This document shows positions 1-12,549 of a stretch of 64,000 bases of DNA, in pieces. The position numbers were made by a program, and so were the translations under genes. Source of the DNA: Macrotrachela quadricornifera. Lineage: Eukaryota; Rotifera; Eurotatoria; Philodinida; Philodinidae. The first letter of the stretch is position 1; every line of letters begins with the position of its first letter. A model generated the notes under the pieces. The model saw nothing but the letters and a program-made list of their open reading frames with translations. It did no database searches and had not been told where the DNA came from. Location of the stretch: assembly GCA_022393335.1 (NCBI GenBank), contig JAJEKB010021185.1, forward strand, positions 368,263-432,262, written 5' to 3'.

Positions 1-1250
1 TTGGCCCATTTCGATGTTGGTCGGTCGTTCTTATCTGATAGTTTACATAATGTTTATATAGGAGCTTTCGTAAGAAGAGAATATAAATTAATTATCTTTT
101 AATATTTTTATTTCCGGTTGAACTACAGAAGCGAATGCTTGGTTTATGGCTTGATCGAGAACATCAAAATGAGGAGTGGAGTTTGGCTGGAAGAATCACT
201 GAATTATCAGATCTTTTACATCGGGTTCGTCTTCCATCAACCACTATTCGTTTTCCTCGTTCTCTTATAGATTATAAAAAGTTCAAAGCAAATGAAAATA
301 GAGTTCTCCTTCCTTTTGGTCATATTATATTCAAAAAACTGTTGCAAAAACGTTTTTATGACCATCTTTTACAACTGGTTGCTATTATGCATCTTGCTGA
401 AGGTCGTGAAATTGATAAATTAGATATTGACATCATTTCTCGTTTGTCGAACACATTTGCCATTTCTTTTTCAAAGTTATACTCAAATAGACACTGCGTG
501 TCTGTCGTTCATTCGGTTATACACATTGCGCAAACGGTAAAGGACTTCGGTCCATTAACAAATTATACAACATTCCAGTTTGAGAATGATATGGGCAAGC
601 AAATCTTTTCCTATTTTCGTGAAAATATTCTTATTTACTTGATAGGTATGCTTGTTCGATCTACTAAAAGTACAAGAAATCATGGTCAAGAAATGATCGG
701 CAATTTATGTCTATTGCAACATGCCGTACGGCATTCACTCGATCCAACAATTAATAGAGATTTTGCTGATTATCTCTCACGACAGCTTCTTCATTCTGAT
801 GGTAATATAAAACAGCAAAAATTCAAAGTTAGTCATCCACACAAGAAAGAAGACCTTAATGTCCGTCATTTATTTCCACATGCTAAACTGAACTTTTATT
901 ACACATTGCACATTAATCATCTTCGTCTTTCTACACGATCATACTCAGCCAATAAAAAGACTGATGATTCAAATGTTCTTTTTCTCTTAAATGGAAACAA
1001 ATGTTTTGGACGTATTCGTTCAATATTCAACGTTGATAATGGAGAACCATTGCTCTTTGTTGCTTATTTATTGCATACATCACCGTTGGTGTGTCCACTT
1101 GATGGCTCTACGAGATTTGAATACTCCGGTATACAAACAGCTTCAACAACAAATTGGACTTTTGTTCTCATCAATGTCAAGGACTTTATCGAGAAAACAG
1201 TGCTTTTCGAAAGTCGCAGTTGGGAACACTGCTTTTTTTCGTTTTCCTAA
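1..1250 (+). CDS. CACTA/EnSpm-like transposase, C-terminal part (5' end outside window)
   Basis: Two exons are visible: 1-69 and 129 onward, separated by a 59-bp GT..AG intron (donor GTAAGAAG at 70, acceptor ACAG ending at 128). Splicing keeps phase 0 and joins a segment ending YIGAF to KRMLGLWLD. The later segment containing HIAQTVKDFGPL and TTFQFEN matches the DUF4218-like region carried by TNP2-type transposases of CACTA/EnSpm elements in animals and plants. The frame closes at 1250, but the forward frame one base over continues in a family-like ending (FFRFPN) to 1269, so a one-base indel around 1205-1235 is likely. The RNase-H-like catalytic core would lie upstream of the window. It could be a decayed transposon copy or a host-retained gene. 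Family assignment is from motif memory only. Confidence 0.62.
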
Positions 1251-1269
1251 CTTAGTTCATAGTTCATAA

Positions 1270-2977
1270 AGTTTATATTATTTCTTTTTCTATTGCAAGC
1301 TCAAAAACAGATTCTTTTCTCATGCAAACAAGATTAAAATCAACTATTTACAAGCTATTAAATATACAAGAAAATGATATACCTTGAATATACCATTGCC
1401 CGTAGTAGTTCTTTCACTATAATAACTGATTAAAACTTATCATCGTGAAACAAATCTTACGATTCAATCAATTAAATTGCGCACACGAAAAATGAGAGAT
1501 AGGGTAGTCAAAGTCAAACACATGATGTATAGGTAAAACTTTGTAGCCAGCTCATTTTACAATGTTCTATACAATTTAACGAATGAAAATATGATTCTAT
1601 TTGTTAATCTTGTAGCTTGAATCCAACCGAAATTCTCACATTGATTTTGACTTCAACCCATATCTAATCGAATATCAGATAATTGATAATAATATATTGA
1701 AAAATCCTAAATCTAATTTCACTTGATTACGGATTTTAATCGATTTTGAAAATTATAATCAATTTTACATATAAATCTGATTTAACATAAAATAATTGGT
1801 TATAATCGATTAAAAATGATTAAGTTTCTAATCAATTATCAAATCATAATCGATTTTAATCGAATTTCTCTGAAAAATACTAGGTTTTTCACAAAAAATC
1901 AGATTAATTTGACAATAATCAAAAATAATCGCGATTTTTGATTAAATATTTTTCAATGGGTAGGGCTCACAAGCGCCAAAACACTGGTTTTGGAAGAAAC
2001 CTTTCGATATTTTTTTTTATAAAAAAAAAAGAGAAAATGAGATTTTTGAAAAAGCTCAAAATTACTTTGGAGATGTAGTCGTAGGTATCTGCAAAAAACT
2101 TTGCAGTTCAATCGGACAAAGTTTGATAAGGTCGTACAGTTGCAAGGTAAGATCCTGTGGAAAAACAAAGTTTTCCAAAAGATTCTACAAAGACTTTCTG
2201 TGAGAATTTTTTCCTTGTATATGTGTCTCGTTATTTGATGTACTCTATCTGTAGTAAAAATTTCAGTCAGATCGGCCTTACCATCTTTGAGATCTAGAAA
2301 TGGTCAAAAAGAGAGGATACTCTTAACGTTTCGAGTAAATGCGATTAATCGTCCTTTTTTTTCTTGATAATTTTTTTACTTCTACCTGTACGAATGACTT
2401 TTAGCTCTTAGGAAAAAGTCAAATTTGAGTGAAAATCGTGTTTCTATATTTTTGTGAGTGCGCTCAAGCTGCTGGCATCATCCCCATCGATTGTTTTCCC
2501 TTCGTTTACAAATTTGAATATTTATTCGAGATGTCGCTATAAAAATAATTATTAGTTAGAGCTCGATCAATACAGAAAATTATAGCACTACTTAAAATAG
2601 TACACCATAATATTAAAAAAATCGACTTTTTCAAATAGAAATTGATGTTTACAGGAGAGATAAGATTAATTCTCTAGAAAAATCAATCAAAAAGTACTGA
2701 AAATTGAATGAATTGCTTGAAATGTTAGTTTTGATGAAAAAAGGTCACATGGGCCAACAACTCTCCACATCTTCAGTCCTGAACATCTGTTGCATCATTC
2801 ATTTGCAAGAGCAAAAATTCCTCGACGATCACTTATATGTCGTTCTTCTACACACATATATAGTAGTGTATGCTGTTTCTGTATCGGACAATGTACAGGA
2901 CTATTTTTTTTTACTAAAAGAAATATAAAACTTAATCGAATTGAGAAAAAAAACTATTTAACAATATACGTTCCACA
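1270..2977. other. Intergenic, AT-rich, ATCGATT-dense tract
   Basis: No convincing coding sequence on either strand. Between about 1660 and 1950 the words AATCGATT, TAATCGAT and close variants recur many times at irregular spacing, giving a low-complexity, self-complementary tract. The rest is ordinary AT-rich DNA. Confidence 0.5.
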
Positions 2978-3750
2978 TTAGACATTGGTACACACTGTCC
3001 ATACTGATTGTCTCTCGCTGTTGTTGTTCTTTCTATCGTCAATTTCATCCAGGACTACTTCAAGTCGTTCACTTCTAGTCGCTTCTATTATGGTTTTTTT
3101 AAAAGACACAATTCTGAATGGAACATACGGATAAATTAATATTTCACTGTCATCTGGATATTGTGAAAGCCTGTTCATCACCAGAGCTGTGCGTCGATGA
3201 TTATGAATTTGGTATGTACAGAAGAGTGATATTTGATTTATTCTTTCAGGGTGAGGGGCACTATATGCCTCTGCAACTACCAAATCACTTGAAGTGGACA
3301 GAAATGTGGTAGTTATAATTGTCGAACCTGTTTCATATCCTTCCAGTACGCTGACATTATCGATAACAGAGCCTCTGTATACAGTAATATCTCCTTCACA
3401 CAAGTATATGTCTAATTTTGGATGAAACAGAATTGTAATAAAAGCTCGAATACCGTCTTGCGTACGTGTTAATACATTGCAATTAAGTGGCGTACAGTAG
3501 AGTTTAAACTCATGATGCGTATTTTTAGCCATATCAGTATTGAATCGTTCACTTAACGGTTGTGACCGAGAATAAGCTCGAAGTACAGGCACTGGATCAT
3601 TGTTTCTACTAGCAGTCTTTAAGTCCTCGAAAATTTGGTCCCAAGTATTCCAATCTTTAGACTTGTCAATATCATTTAGATAACCCTTTTGCAATGCATA
3701 AATTAAATCTTGTATTGTTGTCTTTAATCGTAGAAGAGACGCGATCTTAA
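2978..3750 (-). CDS. Mono-ADP-ribosyltransferase (R-S-E class), cytosolic form
   Basis: Expected to transfer ADP-ribose from NAD+ to protein side chains. The hallmarks of the arginine-type ART fold appear in order: TVYRGS (motif 1 Arg), TTTFLSTSSD (motif 2 Ser-Thr-Ser) and DDSEILIYPYVPF (motif 3; catalytic Glu, with Asp two residues before it where ExE is usual). An N-terminal helical segment with WDQIFEDLK precedes the fold. No signal peptide or transmembrane helix is visible in this exon. The frame stays open upstream to about 3820 without a clear ATG, and the first in-frame Met-like codon is TTG at 3694, so a 5' exon is probably missing. A likely acceptor is the AG just above 3748. Bdelloid genomes carry many such ARTs. 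Function is confident at family level; substrate is unknown. Confidence 0.72.
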
Positions 3751-3824
3751 CAAATAAGACAAATGCACAGTTAAATAAACTTAAAATCGAAATGTTCCAA
3801 CAAGATGTTTGATGAGAAAATTTT

Positions 3825-4956
3825 TATTTCGTGAACTTTGAGAGCAGACAGTAACCCAGTGGTGATGCGCCAAAAAATGAACAAAAACTGTCCTCATTGT
3901 TTGCGCCAGTTTTAACTGTTTCTTTTCTTTTTTCTTTGCCTGATTGCTCACTGATCTCATGCAAGTACTTTTAAATTTTCTGTCCAAAACACTTAAAGTC
4001 TTCGTGGAAGAGTCGTTTGTCTTCAAATAAAAGTTAGGCACCGGAGACTTTCGGACTGACAGATTAAACTATTTCCAAGTCATGTAGTATTGAAAATCTT
4101 GTGAAATCTCTTATTAATTAGTACGTTAGTATTTTACGCATTTGCAAAGGCCCAATATCAGAGTTTTTCTAGCCTTTGAACGTGCACTCGCGATTTCAAC
4201 AAAAATCAGTGGTTAATTGCGATTTGATCGACGATTGTTGTTTTTGGCAAATCACGATAAAATCATCTGAACTGATGACTTGTTTTAGAATGAGAATATA
4301 ATTAACAAAAGTGATAATATTTGGATAGAAGACGTGATATAATATCATATGATATTACACTATCCATGTTATCAAAACCCCGTAAAAATGGAACATTTTA
4401 CCGCAACTCAACATGCCGATTAATTGTGTGATCTATCGCAATGAAATCGTTAAAAAAGACAATTTTTCGTTAGTTTTTTTCGAAAAGAACTTGATTCATA
4501 AAAATTTCGACGAAATACTCATCCACTCACCGCAATATGATTGCCAATATTTTTTTACAATATCGCAATCAATCGTCCAAGTTGGAGCCATTTTGAAGAC
4601 ATGAATACGTTAACACGACCCTAGTACCAAAGAACTTGCGCAAAAAAACACAGCCTTATGGAATGGTTATATACACCCTCCTTGACAGTAGAGCAGCTAA
4701 ACACTGTTCTCTAGGAATTATGCGTTAGGCACACTCTAGATGGTACCGTCATAGCGCTACAGTCAAAAGCTATTGTATGATTTAGAGCACTTTAGTCCAT
4801 ATATATTGTCTTTAGATCACACTATTTTCTGCTTATGAAACCAACAACCCATCTGCAGATTATGTCTATTTGTCTAACTTTCTGTCAACGACATGCCTTG
4901 TTAACAGATGTTCACTGTGTGTGCACGTTCGTCTTCTGACAAATGTTCTCTCGTTT
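3825..4956. other. Intergenic, no supported gene
   Basis: Contains only short open frames of biased composition, including a Lys-rich one on the minus strand at 3781-4041 with no recognisable domain. An A/T-rich stretch at 4335-4365 is rich in ATATCATATGATAT-like self-complementary words. Nothing else is supported. Confidence 0.4.
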
Positions 4957-5392
4957 CTATTTGAGATCATCCTTATTGTCATCGTACCACATAGCAAACA
5001 GCAAGGTATTCCTAGCGTAGATTGCTTGATAACTCCCACTGTTTCCTCCTCCTTGATCTGCAAATGGTAAAGTTGTGTTTTTTTTGCTTTTGAAAAACGT
5101 TTCTTCAAACAAATATACGTATGGAACCAAGTCGTATGCCTGTTTTCGGTTTGTGAGACGGATAATACATATTGAAACCTGTGTAAATTTAACTTACCAG
5201 CCCTTGTCTTTCAACATAGATGTTTTCGTATTGTAAACGAAATTTTTTTGCCTTTTTCAATGCAGAATCATGGCTATCATTTAAATGCCATTCATAAGCA
5301 CTCCTCGCCGGAAGACGATTGATATAACATTTATCACTCATTGTATAATTTGATGAACTGTCATTTGCTGGCATTGACCAATTCGAGCCCAT
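4957..5392 (-). CDS. Hypothetical small two-exon gene
   Basis: I do not recognise this gene. An exon runs from ATG 5392 to about 5193, is Ser/Asn-rich at its N-terminus (MGSNWSMPANDSSSNY) and ends at a strong donor (CTG then GTAAGTT). A plausible second exon begins after TTTGCAG at 5057. Two frames are open there. One is a Gly/Asn/Asp-rich reading (NQGGGNSGSY, ending WYDDNKDDLK) that stops at 4957. The other, in phase with exon 1, runs to 4866. The phase of the better-looking reading does not match exon 1 directly, so either a micro-exon or an indel intervenes, or the model is wrong. The frame is also open upstream of the ATG to about 5440, so 5392 may be an internal Met. Confidence 0.3.
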
Positions 5393-5459
5393 TAAGTTAC
5401 TTTCGTTTTCAGAATAAAAAAACTAATAAGAATACGAATTTACGGCAGACTTTTTTTTT

Positions 5460-8400
5460 CTAGTGACTACTGTAGATTTATTATCGTCGAGTCTACAAAA
5501 ATAAATGACACAGATTTGCATTATTTAAATTGTTTTTTTTATTACTTACGATATAGGAGAAAAACAGCAAGAAAAAAAATCTAGAATGCAAAAAGAGATT
5601 GGAAGGTAGCTGCTGACATATCATATGAAATGTACATGGGAAAGTAGGTTGTGACATTTATTATCGCACAATTATTATCGTGGTGAAAATGCGTTTATTT
5701 TTTACTTTCTGTTATTTTAATTCCTTACTTTCATTATAAAAAAATTAACTTTATAAAGGCAACTGTAGATGCATCTGGCATGATAGGAAGAAATTATTAG
5801 TTTTTCGCTTTCAAAGTGAAGGATATTACTAACTTACGCGAAGACTACAAACAGCTAAGCTTGTAAAATCAGATATAAGAAAAATCAACTGCAAGCAAAC
5901 ACGAGTAAGTGACATTGCTCAACACAAACATCAAGAATCTTCTTTGTGTTCCATACAAATGACTCACTTGATCATTACAAGCACGTACAGAACTCTACAT
6001 TGTACACTTTGACAGAATATGTAGCTTCCTGGGAAAGATTTTTCTTAGTAACATTTCGTTAGAAAAACACCTGGAAAAGCGACAGCAATTTCAAAGTAAA
6101 AAACAGGTACATTTTTATGACTAAAAATAGTTCTACTTTCACTTTCAAGATATTTTTGAAATGTTTGGCAATAAACAAATTAGATCAGTTCGCGGTTATT
6201 ATTGAAACATATAATGAATAGTCTACCGGCTAACGTAGCGTTTTTAAGTTTTTATGCATTTTCCTCTTTCTCTAATTTTTTTTTTGAAATCATGTTCTAT
6301 ACTTCCAACTTGCTTTCGTATTTTTAGGTGCTTTTTAAATAAATATACTGGAAAAAGTAATTGAATCGTATATCAAAGAGTTGATTCTACGTTGTTGTGG
6401 ATCCTTGTGACGTTAACATGAGTGCTATCAACTTGTTATATAGATATATTGGGTCAGCGAATGACAAATACTTTTTTTTCTCCGATATATTGTAATTATT
6501 GGAACATGACACTGCTGAAGTTTCCATGTGACATATGGATTTTATTCATTTAACGATTATTATATTAATATATGTTCATTCGTTGCTATCTGTCAGAATG
6601 ATGAACAGCTCACTATATATTAGTTAGACTTTTATTAAATACGCAGTTGCAAAAATGCGTTTATATGACCATATGTTAACTATTTGTCACAATTGACAGT
6701 TATTAAAAATAATAAGTGTATGTTATCATATTTTACAGAATATACTACTTCTTAAACTTAAATAACTATTGCTCCAATCAGAAAGAATTCTTTTTCACTT
6801 TAACAATAATTAAAAAATGTGATTGACAATCTGAGAATTATAGAAAACTTATTCATCATAATAAATTTTAGTTGCTAAATATTCATAATAACATTTCTTG
6901 CAATTCATGTTTATTTATGTAAATATCATTTTTAAATAAAACTGATATTTTCATAGAAAATTGTAAGTGTTACAGTTAGAAAGTCATCTCTTTAGTTCAA
7001 AATGAAAGCATGTTAAATCAGAATTATCCATCGAAATTTTACTTGACTTACGACTATCGTCCAATCTTGGATGAAGGTGAGGGTGAGGGTGAGACAGAGA
7101 GTAAATTTCGTTTTTGATCGGAGCTAGCTCTGGGACTCGAAAGCAAATGTAGCTGAGAAGCAGCTGTCCAGGGAGTATCTTTCATGAAACCACCTCTCAT
7201 AGTCATGATATTAATTTATGAATTTTCTAACATGCGTTAGAATCGGCAGACAATGAGCTACAAACTCATATCATGATTCTATTCCTAACTAATATTAATA
7301 AAATATTGAAACCATCGGAGACATAATTTATCATCTTATATGTTCATCAAAATAATGTAAAAATGTAAGTTTTCGTAGGATTTTGATAGAAAAATCTCTT
7401 TTGTAAAGTAGAAGAAAAAGCAATCTTTCGAAAACATTTGACTAGAACCTTTAGAAAATTAGTTAGGAAAAATTTTCTAAATATGGTTCGATGTGTCTTT
7501 ATCTCCTCTTTCCAACGGTGAAAACTACAGATCTCTATCTTGCTTCTATAAAAAGTTAATTACAAGATGACCAAAACCTTTTAATTCTCAAATGGACGAT
7601 AGACATTTGTAATACATTTTTATCTAATCAAGTTGCTATATTATTTTTTATTTCTAGACTCTAAAAAATGTCTTTTAATATCTGTGTCGTTTCTCGAAAC
7701 GGTTTAAATGACATTTGAGTGGAGTTTTTTTTATCAAAAATGATGCATTATTTCGAAATTCTTTTGATGTTTAAGAAATAAAAATAAAGATACGCAGAAT
7801 TTACTACAACTGTCCCTGTGTATCTTTGTCAATAAGCAGAAGAATGTGAACATAATTAAGAAAATTATTACATGACTGCGATGCTAATATTATTATCATT
7901 CTTGAAAATTTAATAAAGAACTTTCACGATAGCAGAATGCCCAGTTTTTCTGTGATTAATATTGAGATTCTTACCCGACGATTGTATTTGATGTACAATT
8001 ACAAAAGAATACGATTTAAGATAATAATATATTATTATTATTATTATGTAGACACATACTTAAGCTTAGAATTCACTTCGAGTAGATATTTTTTACGTAA
8101 AAGAAAAACGCAATTGTTGGTTAAAAGAATATTCTTGAAACAACATAGGCATCATATTCTAAAATTTTAGTGCGATCTATAATAGCACTATTTTTTCTAA
8201 AATATACTATCGGATAGAAGTTCGTATCCCTATTTATTTCTATAATATCATACTTTGTATCAAATTTATTGCCGAGTAAAGATACGGCATACGACTTTTA
8301 TTTCAATACGTAATACATTATATTGAGATAAAACTTTTATGTCTTATCTTTGTTTGATCATAAATTTAATGCAAAGGATTATAGTATAGAAACAAAGAAG

Positions 8401-10071
8401 AGAAAGGACTTTTATCAGAGAGTATACATCACTTAAAGTAAGTAAAAAGATTAAACTTTTTTTTTTTATCAAACTTATTTGAATTAGTTGTTTATGTTGA
8501 GAAATGACTCGTATAAATAGAACTGATTCAAAATGAAATGTATCATCAACGTAGTTATTAATATCGAGCTAATTGAAATGAATATGGTTGTGTACGAAGA
8601 AACAATTTACAGCAAAAGATTCATTGAGTACACATTGAGAGTGATTTACTTAGAATCTCTTATGTCTGTTTTGAAAAGCATCCTTGCATCTTTATGTAAA
8701 AAGAAATACGTCCTCAGACATAGTAGGTATATTTCATAAGATGTGCCTTATTGTATGTCTTCAGAAATACATATTTCCAGTTGTGAATGAGACCTTCTAT
8801 CATAAGAACATGCTGGAATTTCCAAAAGAGTGTACAGACAAAACGAAGTATTAAGTAATGGACATCAGAATTTTACCAAATATGTTCTTATTTCAGAAAG
8901 ATCTCTTCATATGAAACAGTTTTAGAGGCGTATCACATTAACTAGATCCTGTAAATGTTGTAATGAATATTTTCAGGCAGAAAATTTAACAGGTTTTTTT
9001 CACAGCACGTTGCAAAGGAGCATTGCAGTGACTTCAAGACACGCTTTGTAATACAGAAAACATTTTTATTTATTAATTGTTCTTTCCTGTTAGCTTTGCT
9101 TCATACCTTGTCCAACTTAGAGTCGACGCGTTGCTAAGATGATGGAAGCAGAATATTGTCTATAATAAAAAAAAGCTTAGATGTTAACATGTATATAAAT
9201 GCTAAAAAAAATCAATTTTTCAGAGAAATCTTCTAAACTGTCTTTTGCTTCGTTTGTCTAAAGAGGTTGTCTAATGTGTCGAGAGCTTTATTGCAACTAC
9301 CTTTTTCAATTCTATCGCGATAGTACTTTCTATATTTTTGAAGCATCAACCAAGATATAATTCCTTTGATTGTTCAAAGTATACTACAGGATTATCGCTA
9401 TATCTTTTTAGAATCGATCACGAACTGACTTCTATAGCTTTCCGATCTCTGGCAGAAAACAATTCGTATAACTGTTCGAGTCTTATTAGGGATCACTTTT
9501 GGTAACTCCTTGCAGGCTTCTATGATAACTATTATCATAGATTTGATGCTTCGTATTAGTTTCTAGGAAAGAAATTTAGTTTTCCATATGGTCGGTGGAC
9601 TTTTGGAAGAGAACATAATGGGCAAGGAAAGAAGCTTTCAAGCAGAAAAAATATTTCAAATCAGCGCATCAATTTTCTACCAAAAAAAACACATTCATAG
9701 TGTCAAGAAAATGTTCCTGACCCATATGTCGGGTTTGGTATACTCGTTCCTATTAGATCTCAAGAAACTAAATTTACTTTCAACACGCTACGAAGACTAT
9801 TGAGAGCGAACATCATACAATCTCAATTTTCTCATTTGTGTTATTTTCTTCTGCTTTCAAGGACTTATATATATTGTGACTCATTCTTTTCCAGACAACG
9901 ACCCGATTTGCGCGTTGCTTCTTTTACTAAATTTCAGTTATACGATAACAGAATCAAGTTCCTTACCTAAGTCTTCAATAATACTATGCACCCGCACATG
10001 TAACCTAACCGTAGTTATATCTATTTTAGTGTTTCTACAGTCATTGTTCCCGACAAACACAGCTTAAATCA
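5460..10071. other. Long gene-free AT-rich stretch
   Basis: About 4.6 kb in which I see no gene. Open frames at 7937-8170, 8533-8739 and 9588-9803 are short, AT-biased and without family resemblance. Local features are a (TTA)n/(TAT)n microsatellite near 8026-8046, a short GTGAGG triplication near 7078-7092, and a 28-bp word around 9268-9296 that recurs near 38330. Confidence 0.5.
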
Positions 10072-10372
10072 ATGCTTTTGTGCGTATATGTATTTCCCCA
10101 CTCCTCTCATCGAGAGAGGTCCCGTGTGTCTGTGTTTTCATGTGTGTACGTCTTGCTACCTTCATCCTCATTGAGAGATGTGCCTCTTGCAATGCTTGCA
10201 CGTGTGTTCGTCTTTCTGTCCTCACCCTCATCGAGAGATATACTCTGTATCTATGTTTGCGAGTGCGTTCGTCTTTCTACCCTCATCTTCATTAAGAAAT
10301 ATGTCCTCCGTTTGTGTTCCACGTGTATTCGTGTTTGCGCCTTCACGCTTAACGAAATAGGTATTCCTGTAT
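10072..10372 (+). repeat. 60-bp minisatellite, about 5 degenerate copies
   Basis: The word TCGAGAGA or a variant recurs at about 10110, 10170, 10230, 10291 and 10350, a period of 59-61 bp. The intervening sequence follows the same order each time: GTGTGT-like block, CGTCTTGCTAC/CGTCTTTCTGT-like block, then TCATCCTCAT-like block. Because the unit is a multiple of three, all three forward frames stay open for 60-109 codons, so those frames are a by-product of the repeat and not evidence of a gene. Confidence 0.8.
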
Positions 10373-10620
10373 ATATTTCTGTCCACAGTCTCATTCTCTA
10401 GACCAGTATGTGTCTAGAAATTTGTTCACAAATTGAGAAAGTGATTTGGTATTGAAAAATTCTTTTTGCTAATATCAAATTGGTTTTCTGAAAATTTCTG
10501 TTTTTTTTTGAAATTTTCTTTCTCTTTCCAGAAAGAATTTTCTTGACAACAAATATAAGGCACTATATATTATTATAGTCGAAGTCATCCTGAGGCTTAA
10601 AAAGATAAAAATTTGAAAGA

Positions 10621-11243
10621 AAGATAATCAACTATTTAATCGATTTTGAGTCGGAACTATGTGCACTATGTAAACTCTAATGAGATATGAATATCCTAAA
10701 AAGAGTTCTGAGCGCTAGCTTATTGCTGTTTAAATACTGCGATTTTATGCTGTTTTTATCTGCAATATCATGGCCAGTCTCAAGAATACCACAAAAACCT
10801 TAGTTTCGAATTTTGAATTAAAAATCTACGCAGAAACAAGTCTGGTTGAGATCGGCTTATTACGAATGTTTCAGATCTTTTTTGTTGCTTCTGTTCTGAA
10901 ATAAAAACATCACAATTTACTGGTGCATATGAGTGGTATAAAAAGGAATGTTGTTACCATAGTCGTATCTCAAACTAAGGAAGAATAAAACACCTGAAAC
11001 ATGCACAATAAATTAATCTCGTTGAGACTTGTTTCTGTGTAGGCTTTCAATTCGAAATTGGAAGCTAAGTTTTTCTGATATTCCTGAAGGAAATGGTGAC
11101 ATTGGGGTCAAAAATACCATAAAAATGCAGTACCTGTACAGCAATAAACTAGAGGCGTGAACTTTTTCCAAAATATTCATAGCTTGTTATGATCTGCATG
11201 GTGCATAGAGGTCCGCCTCAATCGATTGAATAGTTGATGATCT
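10621..11243. mobile_element. Foldback (palindromic) MITE-like element A
   Basis: The left half (10621 to about 10930) matches the reverse complement of the right half (about 10945-11243) over nearly its whole length. Diagnostic pairs are AATCAACTATTTAATCGAT with its complement near 11220-11240, TTATTGCTGT near 10721 with ACAGCAATAA near 11139, and CAGAAACAAGTCT near 10831 with AGACTTGTTTCTG near 11025. Arms are clearly degenerate (I estimate 70-80% identity by eye). No coding sequence lies inside. Interpreted as an old non-autonomous DNA transposon or foldback element. Confidence 0.7.
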
Positions 11244-11244
11244 T

Positions 11245-12541
11245 CCTTTGTTAGTCTATGGTTTTGTAGAATGGTCTTCAGCATTGCGAAGAAAGACTAA
11301 CTATAGTTTTCTCGTCCGAAAGAGACTGAAAATCTAGCCACCTTCGGTGAAATTTCTAATGCCATTTTTATCTCACGCTTATGTTAATCTTAGACAGCAG
11401 TATAAAAAATGCCTGCATGAACAAAACTCAGTAGAATATTTAAATAATATTTGTTGTTGAGAAAACAAACAAATTTGAAGTCATTCATGTTCATCTACTC
11501 ATTTTTTCTCAAAAAAGGATATTTTTCACGCTAAAATGTGCGCTTTTTATATTTGAAAGTATTGATTTTTTTTCTTTAATAATGTTAGCTGCAACTAATA
11601 TATCTTTTAATGTACACTATGGTTCACAAAAGCACTCAAATTGAGCTAAAAATTGAGCAATCAGAGCAATCACTTTTTTCTCTGTTAATAAGACGGTTTC
11701 ATCAACTAATATTAATCTGACGAGATTGTTTCCTACAAAATATTAGAGAGTTTAGTACTTCTGAAATCTTGAGATTAAGACATTTTTCAGTTTTGGTTTG
11801 GATCTTCTTCTGAATGAGGGTACTGATTCTTTTAGTAAAGTAATTCAATTCGCTTGTCAAGCCTCGTATAGTATACTAAGCGTAAAGAATATATAATTTT
11901 GCTCAAAATAAGCGCCAGTTTAACAGTACTTGAGAAGACGAAAATTGAAATCCTTAAAGAAAAAGCTAAAGTTTAAATATTTTTAATTTAGTTTTGGTAT
12001 TGGTACATGTCTAGTTACCAAACTTGATTCAGAATTAAGTTAATCTAAAATGCCATGTCTGTTGGAGAATATTTTCCAGAAGTTTTTGAGTACTACTTGG
12101 AATTAGTCCTTACAACTTTTTGAGAGCTATACACAATTGGTTCCTACATTTTTTGGGGACTCTATATCAGTGATCCCTGTAGCATATGGAATGAAATGGG
12201 AGGAGACGGAGCCGTCATTTTCCACGCCGAGCCTTGTTAACACGTCCATGTTTTCCTTCCTTATCTGTCTCAGTAGATGAACAAGGAAAGGTCGCTGATG
12301 TTTCGAACAGAAAAACTTCTTATTCTTTGTGTTTCTTTACACTGTTATTGATTGTCTTGCAAAAGATATAGAATATATTTGTTCTTCCGAAGCTTTAAGA
12401 CAGTTTCTCAATTTAGGACAGATACAATTCTTACTAACCTTAATGGCTCCGCGGCCTGCGGATATAGTTTACATAGATATTTGTATAAATCGAATCAAAC
12501 AAAGTCTATTTTAGGATTTTATTAGTTTATAATATCGCACA
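11245..12541. other. Intergenic, no supported gene
   Basis: AT-rich spacer upstream of the EGF-7TM gene. A 61-codon open frame at 12329-12514 has no recognisable features. It could hide an upstream exon of the receptor but I cannot show that. Confidence 0.4.
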
Positions 12542-12549
12542 GCTACAAC

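Noticed and set aside
3781..4041. Lys-rich 86-codon minus-strand frame upstream of the first ART
   Set aside because: No domain, no clear splice phase into the ART exon, low-complexity Lys run.
10072..10401. Three overlapping forward frames as possible Cys-rich secreted peptides
   Set aside because: Explained by a 60-bp tandem repeat whose length is a multiple of three.
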